This document shows, in pieces, positions 7,098 to 14,256 of a stretch of 18,566 bases of DNA. The notes under the pieces were generated by a model that worked only from the letters and a program-made list of their open reading frames with translations, was not told the DNA's origin and ran no database searches. The stretch is from DATJQF01 sp035505995. Lineage in GTDB: Bacteria; Bacteroidota; Bacteroidia; Bacteroidales; FEN-979. Positions within the stretch are counted from its first letter, which is position 1; the number at the start of each line of letters is the position of its first letter. Where the stretch lies: NCBI GenBank assembly GCA_035505995.1, contig DATJQF010000140.1:1-18566 (forward strand). Reading direction: 5' to 3'. Made by a program: the position numbers and the translations under genes.

Positions 7098-7616
7098 TTA
7101 CCCGTTAAATACTTTGTTCAGCGAGATCCCTCGCAGCTGGGCAATGGTATGCGGATCGCGCAGTTTGATCAGCGCATTGATGGTGGCCTTGACCACGCTG
7201 TGGGGATTGGAAGAACCTTTCGACTTGGCCAGCACATCCTTCACCCCGACGCTTTCCAGCACGGCACGCATGGCGCCGCCGGCGATCACCCCGGTTCCCG
7301 GAGCGGCCGGTTTCAGGAACACCAGCGCCCCGCTGTATTTCCCGATCTGCGCATGCGGAATGGTGGCTTTCATGATGGGGACCTTGATCAGGTTCTTCTT
7401 GGCGTCGTCGATGCCTTTGGCAATGGCGGAAGTGACTTCCTTGGCCTTTCCCAGTCCGTATCCGACGACCCCGTTCTCATTGCCCACCACTACGATGGCG
7501 GAGAAGCTGAAGGTACGTCCTCCCTTGGTCACTTTGGTCACCCGCTGAATGCTGACCAGGCGATCCTTGAATTCGATTTCGCTGGACTTAACTCTTTTTA
7601 CGTTTACGTTCGTCAT
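7098..7616 (-). CDS. rpsE: 30S ribosomal protein S5
   Basis: S5 (uS5) lies at the mRNA entry side of the small subunit and affects accuracy and helicase action. It has 172 residues, a typical length. The N-terminal double-stranded-RNA-binding-like fold covers about 15-80, with VTKGGRTFSFSAIVVVG (29-45), the loop where spectinomycin resistance changes arise in other bacteria, and GYGLGKAKEV (52-61). The C-terminal part shows APGTGVIAGGAMRAVLE and NPHSVVKATINAL. It starts 6 bp after rplR and precedes rpmD. Confidence 0.99.
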   Translation of the reverse strand: MTNVNVKRVKSSEIEFKDRLVSIQRVTKVTKGGRTFSFSAIVVVGNENGVVGYGLGKAKEVTSAIAKGIDDAKKNLIKVPIMKATIPHAQIGKYSGALVFLKPAAPGTGVIAGGAMRAVLESVGVKDVLAKSKGSSNPHSVVKATINALIKLRDPHTIAQLRGISLNKVFNG

Positions 7617-7622
7617 ATCGTG

Positions 7623-7982
7623 TTAAAATTTCAGGCCTCCTTCCCTGGCAGCGTCTGCCAGCGATTTGACCCTTCCATGATACAAATACCCGTTCCGATC
7701 AAAAACAACCGTGGTGATGCCCGCCTGGAGCGCTTTTTCCGCAGCCAGCTTTCCGACCCGCTTTGCGATCTCCGTCCGCTTCACTTTCTCCCCCGCGATC
7801 TCCTTGGTCATGGAAGAGGCCTCCACCAGCGTTTTGCCGGTCTGGTCATCCACCAACTGGACATAGATCTCCCGGTTGCTTCGGAACACCGTCATGCGGG
7901 GCCGCTCGGCGGTTCCCCGGATGATCTTGCGGATCCTTTTCCGGATCCGGCTCCTTCTGTACTCTCTGCTAATGGTTGACAT
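7623..7982 (-). CDS. rplR: 50S ribosomal protein L18
   Basis: L18 (uL18) binds 5S rRNA with L5 in the central protuberance. It has 119 residues, as usual. The basic N-terminus (REYRRSRIRKRIRKIIRGT) is followed by the conserved RPRMTVFRSNREIYVQLVDD (27-46), the region GEKVKRTEIAKRVGKLAAEKA (mid-to-late protein) and the terminal FDRNGYLYHGRVKSLADAAREGG. It lies 33 bp after rplF and 6 bp before rpsE. Confidence 0.99.
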   Translation of the reverse strand: MSTISREYRRSRIRKRIRKIIRGTAERPRMTVFRSNREIYVQLVDDQTGKTLVEASSMTKEIAGEKVKRTEIAKRVGKLAAEKALQAGITTVVFDRNGYLYHGRVKSLADAAREGGLKF

Positions 7983-8015
7983 TCTATGTAGGTTTTATCA
8001 ATTTCTTAGGTAAGG

Positions 8016-8573
8016 TTACTGGCTGGCAGCCGATTTGCCGGCTTTCTTCTTGATCTCTTCGCCCAGGAACCGGATCCCTTTTCCTTTGTAAGGTTCCGGC
8101 TTGCGCAGGGAGCGGATCTTGGCGGCCACCTGCCCGATCAGCTGCTTGTCGATCGATTTCAGGATGATGGTGTTGTTCCGCCCTCTTTCGGCGGTCGTTT
8201 CCACTTTCACTTCCTGCGGCAGCTCCAGCACGATGTTGTGGGAATATCCCAGGGCAAGCTCCAGCAGCTGTCCGTTGGCCGAGGCTTTATACCCCACGCC
8301 CACCAGCTCCTGGGTGATCGTATAGCCGGCTGTGACTCCTTTTACCATGTTCGACAGCAGTGCCCGGTAAAGGCCGTGCAGCGAACGGCTGTCACGCTCA
8401 TCGTCCGAGCGTTCCACCACGAGATGCCCGTTCTCCACTTTCACGCGGATCGCCGGATCCACCTGCTGGTGAAGTTCGCCGAGTTTTCCTTTCACCGTGA
8501 CCCGGTTGTCGGGGGATACTTCCACCTTCACCCCTTCGGGCAGCGGGATCGGTAATCTTCCTACTCTTGACAT
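8016..8573 (-). CDS. rplF: 50S ribosomal protein L6
   Basis: L6 (uL6) is a two-domain protein near the factor-binding site and the sarcin-ricin loop. It has 185 residues, near the usual ~178. The start SRVGRLPIPLPEGVKV is typical. Two similar domains follow, the second with ELVGVGYKASANGQLLELALGYSH in its middle and the signature RSLRKPEPYKGKGIRFLGEE near the C-terminus. The last residues are Lys/Ser-rich. Unlike most genes here it has a good Shine-Dalgarno motif, AAGGAG with a 9-nt spacer. It lies 21 bp after rpsH. Confidence 0.99.
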   Translation of the reverse strand: MSRVGRLPIPLPEGVKVEVSPDNRVTVKGKLGELHQQVDPAIRVKVENGHLVVERSDDERDSRSLHGLYRALLSNMVKGVTAGYTITQELVGVGYKASANGQLLELALGYSHNIVLELPQEVKVETTAERGRNNTIILKSIDKQLIGQVAAKIRSLRKPEPYKGKGIRFLGEEIKKKAGKSAASQ

Positions 8574-8582
8574 ATTTCGGTA

Positions 8583-8588
8583 CTCCTT
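8583..8588 (-). promoter_or_regulatory. Shine-Dalgarno sequence of rplF
   Basis: On the minus strand the gap before rplF reads AGAAGGAGTACCGAAAT and then ATG. AAGGAG with a 9-nt spacer is a textbook ribosome binding site. It stands out because most genes in this block lack one. It lies entirely in the gap, so protein coding does not explain it. Confidence 0.65.
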
Positions 8589-8594
8589 CTCTGA

Positions 8595-8993
8595 TTAGCT
8601 GATGTAACAAATGACTTCCCCGCCGATCTTCTTCACCCGGGCTTCCTTGTCGGTCATGAGCCCCTGGGAGGTCGAGATGATGGCAATCCCCAGTCCGTTC
8701 AGGACCCTCGGGAGATGGTCTGCATCCACGTATCTCCTCAGCCCCGGCTTGCTGGCCCTGTCCAGCTGGCTGATCGCCGAGAGCTTGGTGACGGGATGAT
8801 ATTTCAGCGCCACTTTGATCGTTCCGGGCTTCTTCTCTTCCTCGAACTTGAAGTTGAGGATATATCCCTTTTCAAACAGGATCTTCGTGATCTCCTTCTT
8901 GATCTTGGAAGAAGGAATCTCCACCATCCGGTGATTCGCCATCACGGCATTCCTGATTCTGGTCAGATAGTCTGCAATTGGATCCGTAACCAT
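8595..8993 (-). CDS. rpsH: 30S ribosomal protein S8
   Basis: S8 (uS8) binds 16S rRNA helix 21 early in assembly; in E. coli it also represses the spc operon. It has 132 residues, the usual length. Recognisable stretches are TDPIADYLTRIRNAVMANH (3-21), EIPSSKIKKEITKILFEKGY (25-44), and the C-terminal GLGIAIISTSQGLMTDKEAR and GGEVICYIS. The gene follows rpsN by 34 bp. No S8-binding-like operator was recognised near rplE. Confidence 0.99.
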   Translation of the reverse strand: MVTDPIADYLTRIRNAVMANHRMVEIPSSKIKKEITKILFEKGYILNFKFEEEKKPGTIKVALKYHPVTKLSAISQLDRASKPGLRRYVDADHLPRVLNGLGIAIISTSQGLMTDKEARVKKIGGEVICYIS

Positions 8994-9027
8994 GATCTGT
9001 CTTTTCGGTTATGTTTTGATAATAAGT

Positions 9028-9297
9028 TTACCAGCTTGCTTTTTTTACGCCCGGGATCATCCCTTTCACGGCCATCTCGCGGAAGTTGATCCGGCTGATG
9101 CCGAAGATCCGCATGTAGCCCTTCGGCCGGCCGGTCAGCTTGCAGCGGTTGTGCAGCCGCACGGGCGAGGCGTTCTTGGGCAGTTTCTGCAGGGCCGTAT
9201 AATCTCCGGCTGCCTTCAACGCTTTCCGCTTGTCGGCGTACTTGGCAACCATGTGCTCCCGTTTTCTTTCCCTGGCTTTGATGGATTCTTTTGCCAT
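9028..9297 (-). CDS. rpsN: 30S ribosomal protein S14, long C-minus type
   Basis: S14 (uS14) packs into the head of the small subunit near the A and P sites. This is the long form (89 residues) rather than the short zinc-binding form (61 residues). It has a single cysteine in RLHNRCKLTGRPKGYMRIFG and no CxxC pairs, so no zinc site is expected. The C-terminal ISRINFREMAVKGMIPGVKKASW is fully conserved in character. It lies 4 bp after rplE and 34 bp before rpsH. Confidence 0.99.
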   Translation of the reverse strand: MAKESIKARERKREHMVAKYADKRKALKAAGDYTALQKLPKNASPVRLHNRCKLTGRPKGYMRIFGISRINFREMAVKGMIPGVKKASW

Positions 9298-9301
9298 AAC
9301 G

Positions 9302-9853
9302 TTATTTGGTTTTAAATGGAATTCCGAATTCTTTCAGTAAGGCATAGGCCTCGCGGTCGTTCCGGGCCGTGGTGACAAAGGTGATGTCCATCCCGTTGAT
9401 CTTGGAAATTTTGTCGATATCTATTTCCGGGAAGATGATCTGTTCGGGAATGCCCATGGTGAAATTGCCCCGTCCGTCGAATCCCCGGTCGTTCACGCCG
9501 CGGAAGTCGCGGATCCGGGGGATCGCCACGGCGATCAGCCGGTCGAGGAATTCGTACATCTTGTCGCCCCGCAGGGTCACACGCACGCCGATCGGGTTTC
9601 CTTTTCTCAGCTTGAAGTTGGAAATATCCTTCCGCGATTTCGTCGCCACGGCCTTCTGGCCGGAGATCATCGTCATCTCGGCAATTCCCGATTCAATATG
9701 CTTGCGGTCGGCAATCGCGATCCCGAGCCCCTGGTTCAGGCAGATCTTGCTGATCCTCGGCACCTGCATCGGGCTCTTGAAACTGAACTGGGACATCATC
9801 TCCGGGATGATCTCCTTCTGGTACTTGACCTTTAATCTCGGTGTGTACGCCAT
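9302..9853 (-). CDS. rplE: 50S ribosomal protein L5
   Basis: L5 (uL5) binds 5S rRNA in the central protuberance and touches the P-site tRNA and S13. It has 183 residues, near the usual 179. It shows the start MAYTPRLKVKYQKEIIPEMM, the stretch VPRISKICLNQGLG (about 31-44), SGQKAVATKSRKDISNFKLR, the RGFDGRGNFTMGIPEQIIFPEI region and ITFVTTARNDREAYALLKEFG near the end. Its ATG shares one base with the rplX stop (TAATG), so the two are probably translationally coupled. A GGAGGT motif 9 nt upstream lies inside the end of rplX. Confidence 0.99.
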   Translation of the reverse strand: MAYTPRLKVKYQKEIIPEMMSQFSFKSPMQVPRISKICLNQGLGIAIADRKHIESGIAEMTMISGQKAVATKSRKDISNFKLRKGNPIGVRVTLRGDKMYEFLDRLIAVAIPRIRDFRGVNDRGFDGRGNFTMGIPEQIIFPEIDIDKISKINGMDITFVTTARNDREAYALLKEFGIPFKTK

Positions 9854-10176
9854 TACTTTATAACCTCCCCTGATTTTTTAGAAAAACGCGCCGACTTTTC
9901 CTTTTTCGGATCGACCTTCCTGCCGGTACGGGTAGCTTTCCCCGAACCATCGATGACCATCAGGTTCGAGATGTGTACGGGGGATTCCTTCTTGATGATC
10001 CCGCCCTTCGGTGTCTTGGCCGTCGGCTTGGTATGCTTGGTGACCATATTGATCCCTTCCACGATCGCCCGCTCCCGGTCAATATCCACTTTCAGCACCT
10101 TTCCCTGCTGTCCCCGGGAATCGCCGGATATGATCATGACGGTGTCGCCTTTCCGGATATGAAATTTCTTCTGCAT
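9853..10176 (-). CDS. rplX: 50S ribosomal protein L24
   Basis: L24 (uL24) is an assembly initiator of the large subunit and sits by the exit tunnel. It has 107 residues, as usual. The KOW motif occupies about 7-35 (IRKGDTVMIISGDSRGQQGKVL), followed by VEGINMVTKHTKPT (39-52) and ESPVHISNLMVIDGSGKATR (64-83), then a basic tail. Its stop codon overlaps the start of rplE by one base. It lies 15 bp after rplN. Confidence 0.99.
   Translation of the reverse strand: MQKKFHIRKGDTVMIISGDSRGQQGKVLKVDIDRERAIVEGINMVTKHTKPTAKTPKGGIIKKESPVHISNLMVIDGSGKATRTGRKVDPKKEKSARFSKKSGEVIK
9863..9868 (-). promoter_or_regulatory. Shine-Dalgarno sequence of rplE, inside the rplX end
   Basis: GGAGGT lies 9 nt before the rplE ATG, within a GGGGAGGT run. 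It is made of the codons for the last residues of L24 (Gly-Glu-Val), so coding alone could explain it. Together with the TAATG overlap it would help re-initiation on rplE. Confidence 0.5.
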
Positions 10177-10191
10177 AGTTCCTTGAACGGT

Positions 10192-10560
10192 TTAAAGCAC
10201 CTCGGGTGCCAGTGAAACGATTTTCATATATTGCTTTTCACGTAATTCCCTTGCGACCGGTCCGAAGATACGGGTGCCGATCATCTCCCCCGCCTGGTTC
10301 AGCAATACCACGGCATTGTCGTCGAAGCGGATGTAGGAACCGTCGTTCCGGCGGATCTCTTTCTTGGTCCGAACCACAACAGCCCGGGAAACCGTGCCTT
10401 TCTTGATATTGCCGGAGGGAAGGGCATTCTTCACCGTAACGATGATCTTGTCGCCGATGGTGGCATATCTTTTTTTGGTCCCGCCCAGGACCCGGATGCA
10501 AAGCACTTCCTTCGCCCCGCTGTTATCTGCAACTGTTAATCTGGATTCCTGCTGTATCAT
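10192..10560 (-). CDS. rplN: 50S ribosomal protein L14
   Basis: L14 (uL14) sits at the subunit interface, contacts 16S rRNA helix 14 and is the docking site of the silencing factor RsfS. It has 122 residues, the standard length. Hallmarks are MIQQESRLTVADNSGAKEVL, RVLGGTKKRYATIGDKI (about 23-39), VVVRTKKEIRRNDGSYIRFD and the end ARELREKQYMKIVSLAPEVL. It starts the spc part of the block, only 2 bp after rpsQ, with no promoter between them. Confidence 0.99.
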   Translation of the reverse strand: MIQQESRLTVADNSGAKEVLCIRVLGGTKKRYATIGDKIIVTVKNALPSGNIKKGTVSRAVVVRTKKEIRRNDGSYIRFDDNAVVLLNQAGEMIGTRIFGPVARELREKQYMKIVSLAPEVL

Positions 10561-10562
10561 GG

Positions 10563-10820
10563 CTATTTCACCTTTTCAATGATTTCGACTAGTCTCCAAC
10601 ATTTGTTCTTGCTGAGAGGCCTCGTTTCGGCGATCCGCACTTTATCTCCCTCGCTGCATTCGTTCTTCTCGTCATGGGCCATGAACCGCGAGGTCTTCTT
10701 CACGAATTTTCCGTATTTCGCGTGCTTCACCCTCCGCTCCACTTCCACGACGATAGATTTATTCATCTTGTTGCCGACGACGATCCCGATCTTTTCTTTT
10801 CTGAGATTTCTCGTTTCCAT
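10563..10820 (-). CDS. rpsQ: 30S ribosomal protein S17
   Basis: S17 (uS17) is an OB-fold protein that binds 16S rRNA early in assembly. It has 85 residues, as usual. It shows KIGIVVGNKMNKSIVVEVER (about 10-29), HAKYGKFVKKTSRFMAHDE (33-51) and the signature GDKVRIAETRPLSKNKCWRLVEI (58-80). An AAGGA motif with a 6-nt spacer precedes the ATG, a weak Shine-Dalgarno candidate. It lies 13 bp after rpmC and 2 bp before rplN. Confidence 0.99.
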   Translation of the reverse strand: METRNLRKEKIGIVVGNKMNKSIVVEVERRVKHAKYGKFVKKTSRFMAHDEKNECSEGDKVRIAETRPLSKNKCWRLVEIIEKVK

Positions 10821-10833
10821 TCAGTTTCCTTAT

Positions 10834-11058
10834 TTATTTTTTTACAACGCCTTTGGTGATCGTTTCCCCGCCCAGGACCCTTCTCCTCAGCTCCGTCTCG
10901 AGACGGGCGATGGTTTTCCGGTAGGCCCCGATCTTGTTGGGGTTTTCCAGGGGGGAAACGGCATGATTCAGCTTCAGCTTGGTGAGCTGCCTTTTCTCTT
11001 CATCCAGGCGCTCAATGATTTCGCCTGTGGTGAGCTCTCTGATGACTTTCTGTTCCAT
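10834..11058 (-). CDS. rpmC: 50S ribosomal protein L29
   Basis: L29 (uL29) is a two-helix protein at the exit tunnel and part of the docking site for trigger factor and the signal recognition particle. It has 74 residues, slightly longer than the ~63-70 typical length. The family pattern is clear: IRELTTGEIIERLDEEKRQL (6-25), LKLNHAVSPLENPNKI (28-43) and YRKTIARLETELRRR (46-60), then a short tail. It lies 34 bp after rplP and 13 bp before rpsQ. Confidence 0.98.
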   Translation of the reverse strand: MEQKVIRELTTGEIIERLDEEKRQLTKLKLNHAVSPLENPNKIGAYRKTIARLETELRRRVLGGETITKGVVKK

Positions 11059-11092
11059 TTTCTCTTATCGGTTGAACTGTATGCTTGGGTCG

Positions 11093-11521
11093 TTACCCGT
11101 TAAGTTCTTCAAAATCATTCCGGACCAGGAAGCGGGTCTTCACGGGCAGCTTCTGGGCTCCCAGGCGCAATGCCTCCTTGGCCACGGCGAAGGGAACTCC
11201 CTCCACTTCAAACAGGATGCGGCCGGGAGTGATCCGGGCCACGAAATATTCCGGGGCGCCTTTGCCTTTACCCATCCTGACTTCCGCCGGCTTTTTCGTG
11301 ACGGGCTTGTCGGGAAAAATACGGATCCAGATCTGACCTTCCCTCTTCATATGACGGGTGATGGCCTGCCGGGCCGACTCGATCTGCCTCCCGGTGATCC
11401 AGGCCTGCTCAAGGGTCTTGATCCCGAAAGAGCCGAAGGCCAGCGTATGTCCGCGCTGGGCGTTCCCCTTCATCTTGCCTTTCTGCTGCTTCCGGTACTT
11501 GGTCTTTTTCGGTTGTAACAT
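11093..11521 (-). CDS. rplP: 50S ribosomal protein L16
   Basis: L16 (uL16) lies at the A-site side of the peptidyl-transferase region and is added late in assembly. It has 142 residues, near the usual 136-144. It shows MLQPKKTKYRKQQKGKMKG, the stretch LAFGSFGIKTLEQAWITGRQ (27-46), ARQAITRHMKREGQIWIRIF (50-69) and RMGKGKGAPEYFVARITPG (about 81-99). The arginine before MGKGKG is in the region that is hydroxylated in E. coli L16. It lies 30 bp after rpsC. Confidence 0.99.
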   Translation of the reverse strand: MLQPKKTKYRKQQKGKMKGNAQRGHTLAFGSFGIKTLEQAWITGRQIESARQAITRHMKREGQIWIRIFPDKPVTKKPAEVRMGKGKGAPEYFVARITPGRILFEVEGVPFAVAKEALRLGAQKLPVKTRFLVRNDFEELNG

Positions 11522-11551
11522 TTCAGTAAATTTTGAGCGTGTTCGTTTGTA

Positions 11552-12271
11552 TTACTTCCTGTTCCTGGGCTTTCCGCGGACTCCCTTGGTCCTTGGCGCC
11601 GAAGGCTTCAGCTTCGTTCCGCTTGCAGCCGGCGTCAATTCAGGTTTTCCGTATATTTCGCCTTTGCAGATCCACACCTTGATGCCGATCCGGCCGTAGG
11701 TGGTATGGGCTTCCGCGGTAGCGTAATCGATATCGGCCCGGAACGTATGCAGGGGGATCCTTCCCTCCTTGTATTGCTCGCGGCGCGCCATTTCAGCTCC
11801 TCCCAGCCGGCCCGAGATCTGGATCTTGATGCCTTCCGCTCCGATCCGCATGGCGGAGGCGATGGAGGTCTTGATGGCCCTCCGGTAGGAGATCCTCCCC
11901 TCGATCTGGCTGGCCACGGTATTCGACACGATCACGGAATCCAGCTCCGGCCGCTTGATCTCGGAGATATTGATCTGGATCTCCTTACGGGTGATCTTCT
12001 TCAGCTCTTCCTTCAGCTTGTCCACTTCCTGGCCTCCCTTGCCGATGATGATCCCCGGGCGGGCGGTATGGATGGTGACGGTCACCAGCTTGAGGGTGCG
12101 CTCGATCACGATCTTGGAGATCCCGGCTTTCGAGAGACGGGCATTCAGGTACTTACGGATCTGGTCGTCCTCGATCAGCTTGTTCTCAAAGTTCTTCCCT
12201 CCGTACCAGTTGGAATCCCAGCCACGGATGATGCCTAAGCGGTTTGCGATCGGATTGGTCTTTTGTCCCAT
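11552..12271 (-). CDS. rpsC: 30S ribosomal protein S3
   Basis: S3 (uS3) lies at the mRNA entry tunnel and takes part in unwinding mRNA. From the ATG at 12269-12271 it has 239 residues, near the usual 210-235. It shows the start MGQKTNPIANRLGIIRGWDS, a KH domain with the GxxG loop GKGG (77-80), the pair Arg130-Arg131 and Lys134 (E. coli Arg131, Arg132, Lys135, the helicase residues) and the C-terminal GRLGGAEMARREQYKEGRIP (154-173). The frame stays open further upstream into rplV, but MGQKTNP is the family start. The end is basic and Pro-rich. It lies 22 bp after rplV. Confidence 0.98.
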   Translation of the reverse strand: MGQKTNPIANRLGIIRGWDSNWYGGKNFENKLIEDDQIRKYLNARLSKAGISKIVIERTLKLVTVTIHTARPGIIIGKGGQEVDKLKEELKKITRKEIQINISEIKRPELDSVIVSNTVASQIEGRISYRRAIKTSIASAMRIGAEGIKIQISGRLGGAEMARREQYKEGRIPLHTFRADIDYATAEAHTTYGRIGIKVWICKGEIYGKPELTPAASGTKLKPSAPRTKGVRGKPRNRK

Positions 12272-12293
12272 TGACGTATTTTTTAATCGGGTA

Positions 12294-12791
12294 TTATTTT
12301 TCTTTCTTTTCCTTGGTTTCCTTCCTGGCCTTCGGCTCTTTCTTTTCCTTCTTCGGCTTTGCTTCTTCAATAGCCGGTGTCTCTTCCGCTTCCGGCTTTA
12401 CCAGGCTGTCGACCACCAGGGTGACATGGTTCGACCGTTTCCGGATCCGCGCGGCGCGACCGTGCGGGGAAGTGCGCATCCTTTTCAGCTGGCGGCCGCC
12501 ATCCACGAAGATCTCCTTCACGAACAGGCCGCTTTCCTCGATCCGGACTCCTTCGTTCTTGGTCTGCCAGTTGGCAATGGCCGAGAGCAGCAGCTTGTGC
12601 AACCGTACCGCGGGGGCCTGGGGGGCGCTCTTCAGGGTATGCAGGGCCAGCTCCACCTTTTGTCCGCGGACCAGGTCGGCCACCCTCCGCATCTTGCGCG
12701 GGGAAGTGGGACAGTTATTCAGCCGGGCGTAATACCGGGTCTTCTTCTCTTCCTTGCGGATTTCCGCTCTTTTTCGAGTTTTAACTCCCAT
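12294..12791 (-). CDS. rplV: 50S ribosomal protein L22 with charged C-terminal tail
   Basis: L22 (uL22) reaches into the peptide exit tunnel with a long beta-hairpin. It has 165 residues against about 110 in E. coli. The core is clear: YARLNNCPTSPRKMRRVADL (21-40), LHKLLLSAIANWQTKNEG (64-81), and the tunnel hairpin region FVDGGRQLKRMRTSPHGRAARIRKR (95-119). About 18 residues precede the core, and from about 132 a Lys/Glu-rich tail follows (IEEAKPKKEKKEPKARKETK) that is likely disordered. The tail coding region is followed after 22 bp by rpsC. It lies 17 bp after rpsS. Confidence 0.97.
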   Translation of the reverse strand: MGVKTRKRAEIRKEEKKTRYYARLNNCPTSPRKMRRVADLVRGQKVELALHTLKSAPQAPAVRLHKLLLSAIANWQTKNEGVRIEESGLFVKEIFVDGGRQLKRMRTSPHGRAARIRKRSNHVTLVVDSLVKPEAEETPAIEEAKPKKEKKEPKARKETKEKKEK

Positions 12792-12808
12792 GGGTTATCC
12801 TGTTTGCT

Positions 12809-13087
12809 TTATTTCTTTGCTTTATCCTTGTTGCCGGCATGACCCCGGAAGATCCGCGTGGGAGCGAATTCCCCGAGCTTGTGCCCGACCATGTTCTCCG
12901 TGATGTACACCGGGATGAACTTATTTCCGTTATGCACGGCGATGGTCTGCCCCACGAAATCCGGGGAGATCATCGATCCCCTGGACCAGGTCTTGATGGC
13001 CGTTTTCTTCTTCGATTCAACGGCATCCAGTACCTTCTTCTCCAGTTTATAGTTGATATACGGACCTTTTTTAAGCGATCGGCTCAT
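12809..13087 (-). CDS. rpsS: 30S ribosomal protein S19
   Basis: S19 (uS19) sits in the head of the small subunit with S13 and contacts tRNA and the large subunit. It has 92 residues, the standard length. It shows MSRSLKKGPYINYKLEKKV, IKTWSRGSMISPDFVGQTIA (31-50), VHNGNKFIPVYITENMVGHK (51-70) and LGEFAPTRIFRGH. It lies 19 bp after rplB and 17 bp before rplV, its normal position. Confidence 0.99.
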   Translation of the reverse strand: MSRSLKKGPYINYKLEKKVLDAVESKKKTAIKTWSRGSMISPDFVGQTIAVHNGNKFIPVYITENMVGHKLGEFAPTRIFRGHAGNKDKAKK

Positions 13088-13106
13088 AGCACAGATATTA
13101 TTTCAG

Positions 13107-13931
13107 TTATTTCTTTCTTTTTTCCACAATGTATTTATTGGTGCTCTTCTTCCGCTCCCGCGTCTTGTACCCCTTCGCCGGGATGCCTTTACGGGACCTC
13201 GGATGACCGCCGGAAGCACGTCCTTCGCCGCCGCCCATCGGATGGTCCACCGGGTTCATGGCCACGCCGCGTGTACGGGGACGGCGTCCCAGCCAACGGC
13301 TCCTGCCGGCTTTCCCGGAGGATTCCAGGCTGTGATCCGGGTTGGATACCATCCCGATCGTCGCCTTGCAGGCCTGCAGGATCATTCTCGTCTCGCCCGA
13401 GGGCATCTTCAGGATGGCGAATTTCCCGTCCCTCGACATCAGCTGGGCGTACGATCCCGCGCTCCTGACCAGCTTGGCTCCCTGGCCGGGACGCAGCTCC
13501 ACGTTGTGGATAATGGTCCCGAACGGGATCTCGCTCAGGAACATCGTGTTCCCGATCTCAGGCGCCACGCCTTTTCCGGAAAGGATCGTCTGTCCCACCT
13601 TCAGGCCGTGAGGGGCCAGGATATACCTTTTCTCCCCGTCCTTGTAAGCCACCAGGGCGATCCGGGCCGTGCGGTTGGGATCATATTCGATCGTGCTCAC
13701 CACCGCGGGGATCTCGTCCTTGTCCCTTTTAAAGTCGATGAGCCGGTACATCTGCTTATGACCGCCTCCCATGTACCGCATGGTCATTTTCCCTTCGTTG
13801 TTCCTGCCCCCTGATTTCCTTATGGGTCTCAGCAGGCTTTTTTCCGGGCTTTCAGCGGTAAGATCATCAAACGCGCTGATCAGTTTGAACCGCTGACCGG
13901 GTGTTGTTGGTTTATACTTTTTAAGGGCCAT
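13107..13931 (-). CDS. rplB: 50S ribosomal protein L2
   Basis: L2 (uL2) is needed for subunit joining and peptidyl-transferase activity. It has 274 residues, as usual. The N-terminal OB-like part has SGGRNNEGKMTMRYMGGGHK (40-59), and the central part has LRPGQGAKLVRSAGSYAQLM (146-165). The C-terminal GVAMNPVDHPMGGGEGRASG (222-241) holds His230, which corresponds to His229 of E. coli, the residue studied for activity. The next His of the E. coli HPHGGG motif is Met here. It lies 4 bp after rplW. Confidence 0.99.
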   Translation of the reverse strand: MALKKYKPTTPGQRFKLISAFDDLTAESPEKSLLRPIRKSGGRNNEGKMTMRYMGGGHKQMYRLIDFKRDKDEIPAVVSTIEYDPNRTARIALVAYKDGEKRYILAPHGLKVGQTILSGKGVAPEIGNTMFLSEIPFGTIIHNVELRPGQGAKLVRSAGSYAQLMSRDGKFAILKMPSGETRMILQACKATIGMVSNPDHSLESSGKAGRSRWLGRRPRTRGVAMNPVDHPMGGGEGRASGGHPRSRKGIPAKGYKTRERKKSTNKYIVEKRKK

Positions 13932-13935
13932 TTAT

Positions 13936-14226
13936 TTAAATATTGCTGTAAAAATCAATTGTTTCACCTTTTGCCAGGGTAATGAGGGCTTTCTTGTAGC
14001 CCATGCTCTTGCCGGAGATCACTCCGGACTTCGTGAACCGGGATTTCTTTTTCCCGGAATAATTCATGGTGCTGACATCGGCCACCTCCACCCCGTAAAT
14101 ATCCTTAATGGCTTGCTTGATCTGAAGCTTGTTCGCCTTTTTATCCACCAGGAACCCGTACCGGTTGATCTTCTCTCCCATCTGGGTCATCTTCTCGGTG
14201 ATGATCGGCTTGATAATGATGCTCAT
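13936..14226 (-). CDS. rplW: 50S ribosomal protein L23
   Basis: L23 (uL23) sits at the tunnel exit and is the main docking site for trigger factor and the signal recognition particle. It has 96 residues, near the usual ~100. It shows IIKPIITEKMTQMGEKINRY (4-23), FLVDKKANKLQIKQAIKDIY (25-44), GVEVADVSTMNYSGKKKSRF (45-64) and the end KALITLAKGETIDFYSN. It lies 30 bp after rplD and 4 bp before rplB. Confidence 0.99.
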   Translation of the reverse strand: MSIIIKPIITEKMTQMGEKINRYGFLVDKKANKLQIKQAIKDIYGVEVADVSTMNYSGKKKSRFTKSGVISGKSMGYKKALITLAKGETIDFYSNI

Positions 14227-14256
14227 GGACGTTATTTTTTATCCGCTGATACGGGA

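Noticed and set aside
6885..7979. Long open frame (364 codons) on the plus strand, opposite rpmD, rpsE and rplR
   Set aside because: It runs antisense across three well-identified ribosomal protein genes and shows no recognisable domain. Moderately GC-rich codon use leaves few stops on the opposite strand.
8998..9027. S8-type translational operator near rpsH, rpsN or rplE
   Set aside because: No structure resembling the 16S helix-21 S8 site was recognisable by eye in the gaps around these genes.
12272..12370. Possible N-terminal extension of S3 into the end of rplV
   Set aside because: The extra residues are Arg/Lys-rich because they read the Lys/Glu-rich L22 tail in another frame; the family start MGQKTNP fits at 12271.
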